Below, piece after piece: positions 1 through 9,187 of a stretch of 64,000 nucleotides of DNA. Source of the DNA: an uncultured Actinomycetes bacterium (lineage in GTDB: Bacteria > Actinomycetota > Actinomycetes > S36-B12 > UBA10799); NCBI GenBank assembly GCA_946803585.1, contig CAMPEQ010000011.1:826946-890945 (forward strand), in the 5' to 3' direction. Under the pieces are notes generated by a model that saw only the letters and a program-made list of their open reading frames with translations, had not been told where the DNA came from and did not search any database. Position numbers and translations under genes: made by a program. The number at the start of each line of letters is the position of its first letter. Position 1 is the first letter of the stretch.

Positions 1-1446
1 CGCTTGAGTGCCGTCTTGAGCGTATTGGGACAGGCAGATGGCGGCCTTCCGATCCATAAGCAACTAGAGGCACTTGCCAGCGAAATTGAAACCTTCCCAG
101 ACCCGATGAACATCCTCTGGCTATGCGGAATCGCGTTCAATTCGCGGTATCCGACTGCCAGCCAGGTCGAGTCATTACACCGCACGCTCACGCTTCACGG
201 TAGTCACGCGCTGATCGGCGAGTTACTAGGTCTGCGCGCTTCAAGTCGTCGCAATTGGGCGCACTCAGCACCGATGGAGATACTCGCTGTTCCGCTGGTG
301 GATGTCTCTCACACGGCCCAGTACAATTCCCACACTGGGGTCCAGCGGGTAGTGCGTGAGGCTGTGCCCCGGTGGGCCGCGGAGCAAGAGCTAGCCCTCG
401 CAGTCCTCGACGAGCGTGCAAATGTTTGGCGTCCGCTTAAGCGCACCGAAGAGGACCGCGTATTGCGATGGCCGGTGTCTCTAACGCAGACTCAGTCCGA
501 ACCGCCTGAAAGCTGGCAGTCGATCCTCGTTCCCTGGCGCACATCGTTCATCTCGCCGGAACTGGTCCTTGAAAAGCGGCGATGCGAGTACATCACCGCT
601 CTGGCGAGGTATTCGGGCAGCGAGTACTGCGCGATTGTCTATGACCTCATCCCAGTCACCATGCCTGAGGTATGTAGTGAAGGAATCAGGACTGCTTTCT
701 CCTACCAGTTGTCGGCAATAAACTCGAGCCGTCGGCTGTCGGCAATCTCTGGGTCGGTCGCGTTAGACGTCGGAAGTTACAGTCGGTCGCTGGTAAATCA
801 GGGCGTCCGTCAACCGGAAGTGCGTCCCCATTCACTACCGGTGCAGCCCAATCCACTGTCACGGGCGCAAGCGGAACGGTACCGAGCGGAGCTCTTCGGG
901 ATCCCCGATATTCCACTCGTGCTGAGCGTCTCGAGCATTGAGCCACGGAAGAACCAGACGGCCATTCTGCTTGCTGCAGAGCAACTCTGGCGCGAAGGTC
1001 ACCAGTTCCAACTGCTGTTCATTGCGGGACATGGCTGGCTAAGGGATGACTTCGATGAAGAACTCAAGAGAGCCCGAGATGCTGGCCGCGCGGTCAGGGT
1101 CATCAGCAGGGCATCCGAGAACCTGCTCTGGGCGGCCTACCAGCTTGCGCGCTTTAGTGTGTTCGTCTCTCTAGCCGAGGGCTACGGGCTGCCTGCAGCG
1201 GAGTCGATCGGAAGCGGAACTCCCGTCGTCTTAACGAACTACGGGTCGATGGCGGAGATCGGTGAAAACGGTGGTGCCGAATTTGTCGACCCGCGCAGCC
1301 CCACCGAAGTTACAGACGCGATGCGTCTCTTACTTACCGATGACGAGTACCTAGACTCGCTACGCGAAGGAACGAGCGGGTCCTCGGCATCAAGCTGGGA
1401 CGATTACGCTCGAACTACGTGGGCCTGGCTAGCGGCCAACGAATAG
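1..1446 (+). CDS. GT4-type glycosyltransferase, 5' end cut by window
   Basis: Cytoplasmic glycosyltransferase of the GT-B/GT4 kind, probably adding a sugar to an envelope glycan. The C-terminal half has EPRKNQ, which opens the nucleotide-sugar domain, and an E-x7-E motif (EGYGLPAAE) followed by GTPV and GSMAE. It aligns along its length with the glycosyltransferase at 7211-8998: both have HTGxQRVVRE, then EPRKNQ and EGYGLP. That paralogue has roughly 100 more N-terminal residues, including a coiled coil, and there is no in-frame stop before the TTG at base 4, so the real start probably lies upstream of the window. It converges on the Fe-S reductase gene. The acceptor and donor sugars cannot be read; rhamnose is a reasonable guess from the adjacent dTDP-rhamnose operon. 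Confidence 0.85.
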   Translation, partial: RLSAVLSVLGQADGGLPIHKQLEALASEIETFPDPMNILWLCGIAFNSRYPTASQVESLHRTLTLHGSHALIGELLGLRASSRRNWAHSAPMEILAVPLVDVSHTAQYNSHTGVQRVVREAVPRWAAEQELALAVLDERANVWRPLKRTEEDRVLRWPVSLTQTQSEPPESWQSILVPWRTSFISPELVLEKRRCEYITALARYSGSEYCAIVYDLIPVTMPEVCSEGIRTAFSYQLSAINSSRRLSAISGSVALDVGSYSRSLVNQGVRQPEVRPHSLPVQPNPLSRAQAERYRAELFGIPDIPLVLSVSSIEPRKNQTAILLAAEQLWREGHQFQLLFIAGHGWLRDDFDEELKRARDAGRAVRVISRASENLLWAAYQLARFSVFVSLAEGYGLPAAESIGSGTPVVLTNYGSMAEIGENGGAEFVDPRSPTEVTDAMRLLLTDDEYLDSLREGTSGSSASSWDDYARTTWAWLAANE

Positions 1447-1472
1447 GCGAGCGCAGTCGAGCCGTCCTCGCC
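1446..1472. terminator. Weak stem-loop between convergent genes
   Basis: GGCGAG (1446-1451) can pair with CTCGCC (1467-1472) across a 15-base loop in the 54-base gap between two converging genes. There is no T-tract, so a terminator role is only a possibility. Confidence 0.25.
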
Positions 1473-1500
1473 GCAGCGGTTTCGAAGGTCACTACCCCCG

Positions 1501-3717
1501 CTACTCCTTGACGGAATCTAACAACAGCGAGGCAACATCCAGGACCTCGATATCCTCGCTGGCTGCACCCTCTTGCTTCCGTTGAGTGGTGCCGTCATTG
1601 AGCATGACATTGCAGAACGGGCAACCAACCGCGATCTTCGTTGCTCCGGTTCCGATTGCCTCATCCGACCGATTCACGTTGACTCGCTCGCCGATCGTCT
1701 CTTCCATCCACATGCGCGCACCACCGGCGCCACAGCAGAAGGACTTCTCAACGCTACGGTCCATCTCGACCAGGTTGACACCGGGAACTGACGCTACGAG
1801 CTCACGTGGTGGGACGTAGATCTTGTTGTGACGGCCGAGGTAGCACGGATCGTGGTACGTGACCTTCTCGTCGATCTCCTTGACGGGCGTGAGGCGCTTC
1901 TCCTGCAGCATCTGAGCGAGCAGCTGGGTGTGGTGGACGACCTCGTAGTGACCGTCGAGTTGCGGGTACTCGCGCCCAATCGTGTTCAGGCAGTGGGGGC
2001 AGGTAACGACGATCTTCTTCGCCTTGATCTCGTTGAGGACCTCAACGTTCTGCATCGCCTGCATCTGGAAGAGGAACTCGTTACCTGCACGACGGGCTGG
2101 ATCACCAGTACACGTCTCACCGTCGCCTAGCACCATGAACTCGACGCCCGCGACATTCATCAACTCGGCGACGGCCTTAGTGGTGCGCTTGGCGCGGTCC
2201 TCGTAGGCACCGGCGCAGCCGACCCAGAAGAGGTATTCGACATCGTCAGGGATGGTGTCCTCACCATCGGCGCCGAAGACGCGAACATCGAAATCGACCT
2301 CGTCGATCCAGGCATTGCGCAGTGAGGCGTTCATTCCCCACGGGTTGCCCTTTTGCTCGACGTTCTTGAAGAGGCCGTTGAGCTCGGACGGGAAGTCCGA
2401 CTCGACCATGACCATATTGCGGCGCATGTCGACGAAGTGGTCAATGTGCTCGATATCGACCGGGCACTGCTGAACGCAGGCTCCACATGTGGTGCAGGAC
2501 CACAAGGCGTCCTCATCGATGACGGGGCCCTCATGCGAGCGGTGGCCGACAGCGTCGTAGCCATCAGTCTCTTTGTGGTCGGTTCCTTCGCGAGATCCCA
2601 CGAGGGGGCGCTCAACCTCGGCACCGATGGTGGCGCCGACCTTGGCTAGCGCCTCCTCGTTCCGCTCGCCCATCGGATCATGGTTGCCCTTGGCGGCGGT
2701 TGCCAGCAGGTACGGCGCAGACGCAAAGAGGTGATCGCGCAGGTCCATGATCATGAGCTTGGGGCTCAGCGGCTTACCCGTCGCCCACGCCGGACACTGA
2801 GACTGGCATCGGCCGCACTCGGTGCAGGTCGCCATGTCCAGCAGGCCCTTCCACTCGAAGTCGTCGATTCGACCGACTCCAAAGGTGGCATCGTCTTGAG
2901 GATCCTCGAAGTCGAGCTTTTCGGTGCCGACGTAGATCGGCAGCAGGGGCCCGAGGCCGTTTGGCCGACGCGAATACAGGACGTTGATTGGCGCAATAAA
3001 GATGTGCAGGTGCTTGCTGTGGAGAACGAGGAGTAGGAAGCCCAAGATGACGGCAACGTGACCCAGAACGAAGACGGTCTCGATCCACTCGTTCGCGGTA
3101 TGACCCAAGGGCTCGAGGATGTTGCCCACCCATTGCGAGAAGAAGGCACCGTCCATCCCGCCGTAGATGTTGAACTTGGCTCCGCGATACATCATGAGAG
3201 TGAATACGACCAGGAAGATCATGAAGAGAACGAACCAGGCTGCACCGGTGTGTGAACCGAAGAAGCGGGAGTAGCGACCCTGCTTGGAAGGGTTGTTGCG
3301 GAGTCGAATGATGGCGAACAACACGATGCCGACGAGAACTAGCAGCGCAAATAGGTCTTCCAGGAACAGAACTGCTGTCCATTGGCCGATGATCGGAAAG
3401 AAGAAGTTCTCGATGTAGATCTCGCCGAATGCCTCAACAACAGTGATTCCTAGGACAAGGAAACCCCAGAACGCAAAAACGTGGGCGATACCGGGCACTG
3501 TCCAGGCGAGAAGCTTCTTCTGAGCGAAGACCTCGACTGCTTGGGTCTCGAATATGGTGTTCGCGACGGGCGAATCGGGCCTATTCGGAGTCGGCTGGCC
3601 CGACTTCTTGACGATTCCGAACAACACCAGGGCGCGACGCGCGGCAAAAGCCACACACACAACAACGATGATTGTTCCGACTACTGCACGCAGCAGTTCC
3701 ATCTGATGACTATCCAC
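1501..3717 (-). CDS. Membrane-anchored Fe-S heterodisulfide-reductase-like protein (FadF type)
   Basis: Predicted membrane oxidoreductase of 738 residues, like M. tuberculosis Rv0338c, which is thought to pass electrons from beta-oxidation or other dehydrogenases to the respiratory chain. The N-terminal ~260 residues hold about six hydrophobic segments resembling the nitrate reductase gamma subunit. Two 4Fe-4S motifs follow (CTECGRCQSQCP and CTTCGACVQQCP), then two cysteine-rich CCG domains (PHCLNT, DPCYLGRHN, CCGAGG, GCPFC). GTG at 3717 is chosen because AAGGAG lies 5 bases upstream. It is 133 bases downstream of rmlC on the same strand, with a possible terminator between, so it is probably a separate unit. 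The electron donor and acceptor are not evident. Confidence 0.88.
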   Translation of the reverse strand: MDSHQMELLRAVVGTIIVVVCVAFAARRALVLFGIVKKSGQPTPNRPDSPVANTIFETQAVEVFAQKKLLAWTVPGIAHVFAFWGFLVLGITVVEAFGEIYIENFFFPIIGQWTAVLFLEDLFALLVLVGIVLFAIIRLRNNPSKQGRYSRFFGSHTGAAWFVLFMIFLVVFTLMMYRGAKFNIYGGMDGAFFSQWVGNILEPLGHTANEWIETVFVLGHVAVILGFLLLVLHSKHLHIFIAPINVLYSRRPNGLGPLLPIYVGTEKLDFEDPQDDATFGVGRIDDFEWKGLLDMATCTECGRCQSQCPAWATGKPLSPKLMIMDLRDHLFASAPYLLATAAKGNHDPMGERNEEALAKVGATIGAEVERPLVGSREGTDHKETDGYDAVGHRSHEGPVIDEDALWSCTTCGACVQQCPVDIEHIDHFVDMRRNMVMVESDFPSELNGLFKNVEQKGNPWGMNASLRNAWIDEVDFDVRVFGADGEDTIPDDVEYLFWVGCAGAYEDRAKRTTKAVAELMNVAGVEFMVLGDGETCTGDPARRAGNEFLFQMQAMQNVEVLNEIKAKKIVVTCPHCLNTIGREYPQLDGHYEVVHHTQLLAQMLQEKRLTPVKEIDEKVTYHDPCYLGRHNKIYVPPRELVASVPGVNLVEMDRSVEKSFCCGAGGARMWMEETIGERVNVNRSDEAIGTGATKIAVGCPFCNVMLNDGTTQRKQEGAASEDIEVLDVASLLLDSVKE

Positions 3718-3820
3718 CAGGACTCCTTCATAGGCGGTGATTGCTCTGCATGGAGGATACGGCAGGTGGAATTCGAAATGAAGCGCATGGAGTCAAAGCG
3801 AGGGCCTAATCACAACGGGA

Positions 3821-3840
3821 AAGCGGAGAGACCCCGCTTC
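3821..3840 (-). terminator. Possible terminator of the rml operon
   Basis: On the minus strand AAGCGG pairs with CCGCTT around a 7-base loop, starting about 10 bases after the rmlC stop codon. The following bases are only moderately T-rich (TCCCGTT), so this is tentative. Confidence 0.45.
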
Positions 3841-3850
3841 TAGGCAGAAT

Positions 3851-4438
3851 TTACTTGCGCGAGGCCTGCCACTGTTCGTATGTTGGAAGTACCTCGGTAT
3901 GCATGATCGATGACAGCCTGGGCGCGGCCGCATCCTTTTCCGATAGAGAGACGGCCTCCGTGCTGGGCCAGTCGATACCAACCTGCGGGTCTAGCGGGTG
4001 GATCCCATATTCAACCGCAGGGTTGTATTCCGAGCTGCATAGGTAAGTAACCGCGTTGTTGTCCGCCAGACCCAGGAACGCATGCCCAAGTCCAGTTGAG
4101 AGATAGAGAGCGCATCGGTTCTCGGTATCGAGCTGGACCCCCTCCCATCGCCCGAAGGTGGGCGACCCAACGCGAAGATCGACGACAACGTCGTAGATCG
4201 CGCCAACTGTGCAGGTCACGTACTTCGCTTGCCCTGGCGGTGTTTGCGCAAAGTGGATTCCGCGAAGCACACCGCGGCTAGAAACCGATTGGTTGACTTG
4301 GGCTAAGTCAAACGTCTCGCCCGTCGCAGCCTCAAAGGTGCTTGCTTTGAAGGCCTCCAGGAACAGCCCGCGCGAGTCGCCAATCTGGCGCGGGGTAAAG
4401 AGAAACGCTCCCTCAATCCCGAGTTGTTGTACCTCCAT
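3851..4438 (-). CDS. rmlC: dTDP-4-dehydrorhamnose 3,5-epimerase
   Basis: Third step of dTDP-L-rhamnose synthesis: double epimerisation of dTDP-4-keto-6-deoxyglucose. The protein has 195 residues, close to the usual ~185-200, and a cupin fold is expected. Recognisable motifs are GAFLFTPRQIGDSRGLFLEAF near the start, RGIHFAQTPPGQAKYVTC with the active-site histidine, VVDLRVGSPTFGRW, and LGHAFLGL. It is the last gene of the rml operon. Its ATG lies only 4 bases after the rmlA stop, so translation is probably coupled. The order B-D-A-C differs from the enteric B-D-A-C-in-O-antigen setting only by context, since the gene before it is a glycosyltransferase. Confidence 0.95.
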   Translation of the reverse strand: MEVQQLGIEGAFLFTPRQIGDSRGLFLEAFKASTFEAATGETFDLAQVNQSVSSRGVLRGIHFAQTPPGQAKYVTCTVGAIYDVVVDLRVGSPTFGRWEGVQLDTENRCALYLSTGLGHAFLGLADNNAVTYLCSSEYNPAVEYGIHPLDPQVGIDWPSTEAVSLSEKDAAAPRLSSIMHTEVLPTYEQWQASRK

Positions 4439-4442
4439 GTCG

Positions 4443-5312
4443 CTACTTCCCTTCGGCTATCAGCCCGAGTAGATAGTCGCCGTAGCCGCTCTTACTTAGC
4501 TGCCCGGCAACTTCGGTGAGCTGAGAATCGTCGATGAATCCCTCACGCCACGCGACTTCTTCGATACATCCGATCTTTAAGCCCTGCCGCTTTTCGATCA
4601 CCTCGACGAAGTTCCCAGCAGCGATGAGTGAGCTGACCGTTCCGGTGTCCAACCACGCAGTTCCGCGCTCCAAGACGCTCACCGTGAGTGTTCCGGCTTT
4701 CAAGTAGTGATCGTTGATTGCCGTGATCTCTAACTCGCCGCGCGCGCTTGGAGTGAGATGTTTGGCGACCTCGACGACGGAGTTGTCGTAGAAATAGAGC
4801 CCCGGAACAGCGTAGTTGCTCTTGGGATTGGTGGGCTTCTCTTCGATCGAGAGGGCCCTTCGGTTTGAGTCGAACTCGACGACACCGTATTCGGAGGGAT
4901 CGCTGACGTGGTAGGCGAATACCCGACCGCCCTCTACGGCTGTGTTGTTTTTTAGCGCAGTACCGAGGCCGGTGCCGAAGAAGATGTTGTCACCAAGCAC
5001 AAGACAGACGGATTCATCGCCGATGAAGTCCTCACCGATAACGAATGCCTGCGCGAGCCCTTCCGGTCGCGGCTGTACCGCATAGCTGATGTCAATCCCG
5101 ATCCGCGATCCGTCGCCGAGAAGGCGCACGAATCCGGCCTGATCCTCAGGAGTGGTAATGATGAGCACTTCACGTATTCCTGCTGTTAGCAGCAATGACA
5201 GCGGGTAATAGATCATCGGCTTGTCATATATCGGGAGGAGCTGCTTACTCACGCCCTGAGTGATTGGATGCAGCCGGGTTCCGCTCCCGCCGGCCAGAAT
5301 GATCCCTCGCAC
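4443..5312 (-). CDS. rmlA: Glucose-1-phosphate thymidylyltransferase
   Basis: First step of dTDP-L-rhamnose synthesis: glucose-1-phosphate + dTTP gives dTDP-glucose. The protein is 289 residues, a normal length. The nucleotide-binding signature GGSGTRLHP and [11 protein letters not shown] sit at the N-terminus, and VLGDNIFFG and the acceptor-binding region [20 protein letters not shown] follow. The start is GTG at 5312 with GGGGG upstream; the MRGIILAGG beginning matches the family. It lies 16 bases after rmlD and 4 bases before rmlC in the same operon. Confidence 0.96.
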   Translation of the reverse strand: MRGIILAGGSGTRLHPITQGVSKQLLPIYDKPMIYYPLSLLLTAGIREVLIITTPEDQAGFVRLLGDGSRIGIDISYAVQPRPEGLAQAFVIGEDFIGDESVCLVLGDNIFFGTGLGTALKNNTAVEGGRVFAYHVSDPSEYGVVEFDSNRRALSIEEKPTNPKSNYAVPGLYFYDNSVVEVAKHLTPSARGELEITAINDHYLKAGTLTVSVLERGTAWLDTGTVSSLIAAGNFVEVIEKRQGLKIGCIEEVAWREGFIDDSQLTEVAGQLSKSGYGDYLLGLIAEGK

Positions 5313-5328
5313 TATGCCCCCAACTGGG

Positions 5329-6207
5329 TCAGTCTTCGTGGTTAGTGAATGCCCCGGTTTCCCAGGCGTTTCGTAGGGAGTCTTCCCAGGGCGGCAGGGG
5401 ACTCAAACCCACAGTGGCCCAGTTCTCATGTCCCAGGACTGAGTTGGCGGGACGGGGAGCCGGTCGTGGGAAGTTGGCGGTGGTCGTGGGCTGAACTCGC
5501 TGCGGGTCAGCACCCTTGAGCTCGAAGATCATTTGGGTGAGTCCGAACCAGGTGGTTTCCCCTCTACTGGTTGCGTGGTAGATGCCCGCCGGAACGTCTG
5601 TATCGACCACAGCGACGATCTGTTTGGCCACATCGCGGGCCCAGGTTGGTTGGCCTCGCTGGTCGTCAACGACCTGCAGGGTTGGCTTGGTAGCTTCCAA
5701 AGCGACCATCGTCTTGACGAAGTTTGGGCCGTTGGCGCCGTAGAGCCACGCGGTTCGCAGGATCCAACTATCGCGGGGCAGTTCCGCTCGGACCGCCCAC
5801 TCGCCGGCTGCTTTGGTTCGCCCGTACGCGGATCGCGGATTGGGGCCGAAATCCTCTGGGTGGGGCACCGAGTAGCTGCCATCGAAGACGTAATCGGTTG
5901 AGATCTGGACGAGTTTCGCCTCGATCTTCGCGCACTGTACGGCCAAGAGGGCGGGACCGACTGCATTTATCAAGAAGGCGATGCCCTCATTCGTCTCCGC
6001 ATCGTCCACAGCCGTGTACGCAGCACAATTTATGACGATGTCGACGTCTCGCAAGTTGCTCTGAACGGAATCAGAATCGGTGATATCGATGTCCGGCAGA
6101 TCGATCCCCCGGACATGGCGTCCCTCGAGTTGTGCCATGACCTCGGTTCCGAGCATGCCGTTTGCCCCGACTACGAGCCAACGGGTTGCCTCCTCGGGTT
6201 CTTGCAT
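5329..6207 (-). CDS. rmlD: dTDP-4-dehydrorhamnose reductase
   Basis: Last step of dTDP-L-rhamnose synthesis: NAD(P)H-dependent reduction of dTDP-4-keto-rhamnose. This 292-residue extended-SDR protein has the Rossmann motif VGANGMLG, the [12 protein letters not shown] segment, DYVFDG and the catalytic YGRTK (YxxxK). Its ATG directly abuts the rmlB stop codon with no spacing, so the two are almost certainly co-translated. I see no separate ribosome binding site beyond the end of rmlB, and the first ~10 residues before WLVVGANG are less certain. Confidence 0.95.
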   Translation of the reverse strand: MQEPEEATRWLVVGANGMLGTEVMAQLEGRHVRGIDLPDIDITDSDSVQSNLRDVDIVINCAAYTAVDDAETNEGIAFLINAVGPALLAVQCAKIEAKLVQISTDYVFDGSYSVPHPEDFGPNPRSAYGRTKAAGEWAVRAELPRDSWILRTAWLYGANGPNFVKTMVALEATKPTLQVVDDQRGQPTWARDVAKQIVAVVDTDVPAGIYHATSRGETTWFGLTQMIFELKGADPQRVQPTTTANFPRPAPRPANSVLGHENWATVGLSPLPPWEDSLRNAWETGAFTNHED

Positions 6208-7191
6208 CTAGAACCCTGACTTTTGCTTTAGGGGTTCCCACCACGAGCGGTTCTCCTTGTACCAATCAACCGTAGCCGCGAGCCCCTCGTCGAAGGCTAC
6301 TTCTGGGTGGTAGCCGAGTTCGCTGGAGATCTTCGAGATATCTACCGAATAACGCAGATCGTGACCCTTGCGATCTTCCACCTGGCGCACCGAATCCCAA
6401 TCGGAACCGCATGCGTCAAGGAGTAGCCCGGTGAGGTCCTTGTTGGTGAGTTCTGTTCCGCCACCAATGTTGTAAATCTCTCCTGTGCGACCTCCGGCAA
6501 GGACCAGTGCAATTCCTCGGCAATGATCGTCGACGTGAAGCCAATCGCGGATGTTCAGGCCATCGCCGTACAGCGGCACTGGGAGGCCATCAATCAAGTT
6601 GGACACAAACAGCGGAATGACCTTCTCCGGGAACTGGTACGGACCGTAGTTGTTCGAGCAGCGAGTGATGACCACGTCGAGTCCATGAGTGCGAGCGTAT
6701 GACCGGGCGATCAGGTCGCTAGATGCCTTGGATGCGGCATACGGAGAGTTCGGCTCCAGTGGGTGCGTTTCCGGCCAGGAGCCTTCGCTGATGGAGCCGT
6801 AAACCTCATCCGTTGAGACATGAAGGAACCTTCCGACACCATGCCGTAGTGCTGCATCCAGGAGATTCTGCGTACCGACGACGTTGGTCATGACGAAGGT
6901 GTTTGCACCCTCGATTGAGCGATCTACGTGCGACTCTGCGGCGAAATGGACGATCGCGTCCACTCCCGGCAGGACTTTGTCGAGTAGGTCTGAGTCCAAG
7001 ATGTCGCCGTGGATGAACTCGAAGCGGTCGCAGTCGGCCACCGGGGCAAGGTTCGCTCGGTTCCCTGCGTAGGTGAGTGCATCTAGGACGACGACTTGCG
7101 CATCAGCGAGCTGCGGGTATCGCCCACCGATGGCTTGTCGGACGAAGTGTGACCCGATGAAACCGGCGCCTCCAGTTACGACAACTCGCAC
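6208..7191 (-). CDS. rmlB: dTDP-glucose 4,6-dehydratase
   Basis: Second step of dTDP-L-rhamnose synthesis: NAD-dependent dehydration of dTDP-glucose. The GTG at 7191 is the start because GGAGGA lies 3 bases upstream and the protein then begins VRVVVTGGAGFIGSH, the family's N-terminus. A longer reading frame to 7290 would overlap the upstream gene. The resulting length, 327 residues, is typical. Motifs are TGGAGFIGSHF (NAD binding), HFAAESHVDRSIE, STDEVYGS, and YAASKASSD (YxxxK). It lies 19 bases after the glycosyltransferase gene and ends exactly where rmlD begins. Confidence 0.96.
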   Translation of the reverse strand: MRVVVTGGAGFIGSHFVRQAIGGRYPQLADAQVVVLDALTYAGNRANLAPVADCDRFEFIHGDILDSDLLDKVLPGVDAIVHFAAESHVDRSIEGANTFVMTNVVGTQNLLDAALRHGVGRFLHVSTDEVYGSISEGSWPETHPLEPNSPYAASKASSDLIARSYARTHGLDVVITRCSNNYGPYQFPEKVIPLFVSNLIDGLPVPLYGDGLNIRDWLHVDDHCRGIALVLAGGRTGEIYNIGGGTELTNKDLTGLLLDACGSDWDSVRQVEDRKGHDLRYSVDISKISSELGYHPEVAFDEGLAATVDWYKENRSWWEPLKQKSGF

Positions 7192-7210
7192 AGTTCCTCC
7201 CAGTTTCCCG

Positions 7211-8998
7211 CTATTTCGCTTCGCCGCTGACCAGCCAGTTCCAGGTCTGCGCGGCGTAGCCGTCCCAGTCGAGTGCTTCACGTTGCCCAATTTGGGCTGT
7301 CAGGCGCGCTAGCTCGCCATCTTCGCAGAGGAGCGTCCGCATCGCATCCGCAACGTCAGTCAGGCTTCGTGGGTCGACTGCGACAGCCCCGCCGTACTCT
7401 GCGACCTCCGCCATCGATCCGTAGTTCGAAGTAATGACAGGGGTCCCCGCGGCCAGTGATTCTCCGATCGGCAATCCGTAGCCCTCTGCCAGGGAGATAT
7501 AGGTAGTGAGGCGCGCTAGTGAGTATGCCGACCACAGGAGTTCCTCGTCAGCTCGGCGGATGATCCGAACCGGTCGACCAGTCGCCTGCACCCGTTCTAT
7601 CTCGGCGATAGTTCCGTCTGCCTGCCACGATTGCCAGCCAATGAAAACTAACTGAAACTGCACGCCTTCGGTCCAGAGCACTTCAGCGGCTCGCAGAGTC
7701 ATGAGCTGGTTCTTGCGTGGTTCAAGACTGCCGACGGAGAGAACGACGGGAAGCCCCGGCACTCCTTCGACCCGGCTGCGGTTTGCCTCGATCCGATCGG
7801 CAGTCGGCGACCCGGCGACTACTGGAAGAAGGTTCGCCATGATTTGGGGTCGCTGCAGGCCGAGATTGTTGAGCGCCATCATGAAGTGGTTTAAGTCAAC
7901 CCCCACCGCGTCGGAGATCGTCGAGATGCGATGTGCGCTGCGCACCACCGGAATGAAGTTAGTTAGCCCGATACGTGATGAGTCGTTGAGAGTCTCAGGC
8001 AGGGTGTACATGATGAGGTCGTAGAAGATAACGGCAACTTCGTTGCTTGACCATTCGGCCAGACACTCGAGGGCCCGAGCGCGTCCCAGTTGGCTCGTTG
8101 GCTCAGGCACGATCACTGTCGTCCGCCAAGGGACGCGGATCCGGTCTAGGTGGATGTAGTCGCTCTCCTCCTTGGGTCGCGTGCTCGGCACCAACTCGGT
8201 GGTTCGCAACGACTCAAGCGGTGTGGGCGGCCGGAATACCTCACCCCGACCCCAAATCATCAGCTCCAAGCGTTGTTGGACATTCCACCGGGAAACGGTC
8301 TCGCGAACCACTCGCTGGATCCCGGTGTGGAAGTCGCGGTGTGAGGTGGAGGTCGGATCGACTACTACGTCGCGAACCAGTTCTAGTTCCGCTCTATGGG
8401 CCCAGGACTTCGGACTCTCTGCACTTGCCGCGAGCAATCGGGCGATGGCGCTGGCCGCGCCGGCAACCCTAATGTCGGTGTGGAACCGGAGCATGTCCTC
8501 CGAGCGTGGGAACTTTGCGACGAGGGCAATGTAGGTAAGCCAGGCAAGTTCACGATCGTCGCTGTTCGCAACTATGAGGGCGGAGATGCTCGCGATCGCG
8601 GCTGGAAGCTGTTCGCGTGCCTCCCTAGTGGTTGGCACCGGCTGGCCGAATTCTCGCAGGACAGTCGTCAGGCGCCCAGCGAGGGCGGCCTCGCGTTCGG
8701 GGCGCTCCTGCTGTTTTGGGTGTGGCCTATCGGTCGGTACGGACCGCTTCCCTTTGTTGGACTTCGGTTGGGACGTGCGAGAGGTAGTCGAGCGTTGCGC
8801 ACGCTTCTCTCCTCTGCGACGAATCGGCTCACTCATTCGCCACCAGATAGAGGCGCGCACCTGTGCGAGCTCGTCCTCTGCTTCTTGCGCGCGCCGCTCG
8901 GTCTGACGCAACTCCCGTTGGACCTCGGCAGCGTTCTCCTGAAACGCGAAGGCATCTGTTAGGCCGGTGGCCCACTTGGGAGTCTCTTCCGGGCTCAT
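7211..8998 (-). CDS. GT4-type glycosyltransferase with N-terminal coiled coil
   Basis: First gene of the rml operon, 595 residues. The ATG at 8998 has GGAGG 7 bases upstream. Residues ~18-60 are rich in Glu, Gln, Arg and Ala and look like a coiled coil (QRELRQTERRAQEAEDELAQVR), followed by a basic stretch. The middle carries HTGIQRVVRETVSRW. The C-terminal half is a GT4 domain with EPRKNQ and EGYGLPIGE (E-x7-E), then GTPV and GSMAE. It is clearly paralogous to the partial gene at the window start. Co-transcription with rmlBDAC suggests a rhamnosyltransferase for an extracellular glycan, but this is inference. The neighbouring promoter region is shared with dnaK. Confidence 0.87.
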   Translation of the reverse strand: MSPEETPKWATGLTDAFAFQENAAEVQRELRQTERRAQEAEDELAQVRASIWWRMSEPIRRRGEKRAQRSTTSRTSQPKSNKGKRSVPTDRPHPKQQERPEREAALAGRLTTVLREFGQPVPTTREAREQLPAAIASISALIVANSDDRELAWLTYIALVAKFPRSEDMLRFHTDIRVAGAASAIARLLAASAESPKSWAHRAELELVRDVVVDPTSTSHRDFHTGIQRVVRETVSRWNVQQRLELMIWGRGEVFRPPTPLESLRTTELVPSTRPKEESDYIHLDRIRVPWRTTVIVPEPTSQLGRARALECLAEWSSNEVAVIFYDLIMYTLPETLNDSSRIGLTNFIPVVRSAHRISTISDAVGVDLNHFMMALNNLGLQRPQIMANLLPVVAGSPTADRIEANRSRVEGVPGLPVVLSVGSLEPRKNQLMTLRAAEVLWTEGVQFQLVFIGWQSWQADGTIAEIERVQATGRPVRIIRRADEELLWSAYSLARLTTYISLAEGYGLPIGESLAAGTPVITSNYGSMAEVAEYGGAVAVDPRSLTDVADAMRTLLCEDGELARLTAQIGQREALDWDGYAAQTWNWLVSGEAK

Positions 8999-9108
8999 CG
9001 AGGTGCCTCCGTGCAATCGCGTTGCGGGGTGGGTGGATTAGCTATGGACGGTGACGATACCAATCAGTGGCTTCCGCCCGGCTCTATCAGAACGTTCCAT
9101 GGGCGGAA

Positions 9109-9136
9109 TCGCTACATGAAGCGGAGGCATTGTCAA
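9109..9136 (-). promoter_or_regulatory. Candidate promoter of the glycosyltransferase-rml operon
   Basis: On the minus strand a perfect TTGACA (9136-9131) is followed after 16 bases by TAGCGA (9114-9109). The transcript would have a leader of about 100 bases before the ATG at 8998. The -35 box is immediately next to the HspR-type repeat at 9138-9158. This sits in the 322-base gap 8999-9320, which otherwise holds only the dnaK control region. Confidence 0.5.
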
Positions 9137-9137
9137 T

Positions 9138-9158
9138 CCTGAGTCATCATGACTAAAG
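9138..9158. promoter_or_regulatory. HspR operator (HAIR element), degenerate
   Basis: CCTGAGT-N7-ACTAAAG fits the HspR-associated inverted repeat CTTGAGT-N7-ACTCAAG with one mismatch in the left arm, two in the right arm and exactly the right spacing. An additional half-site, ACTCAAC, occurs at about 9262. The repressor gene hspR is the fourth gene of the operon, so the expected logic is autoregulation relieved by heat. Confidence 0.7.
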
Positions 9159-9169
9159 ATTATGAATGT

Positions 9170-9187
9170 AAGTATTGACATATACTT
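9170..9187 (+). promoter_or_regulatory. dnaK promoter region with short inverted repeat
   Basis: AAGTAT-N6-ATACTT forms a perfect 6-base inverted repeat that contains both TTGACA (9175-9180) and TATACT (9181-9186). TATACT is the better -10 candidate and would place the HspR repeat over the -35 region. If TTGACA is the -35 instead, the -10 is poor. The start site is therefore not settled; the leader to dnaK would be roughly 100-130 bases, ending in AAAGGAG before the ATG. Confidence 0.4.
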
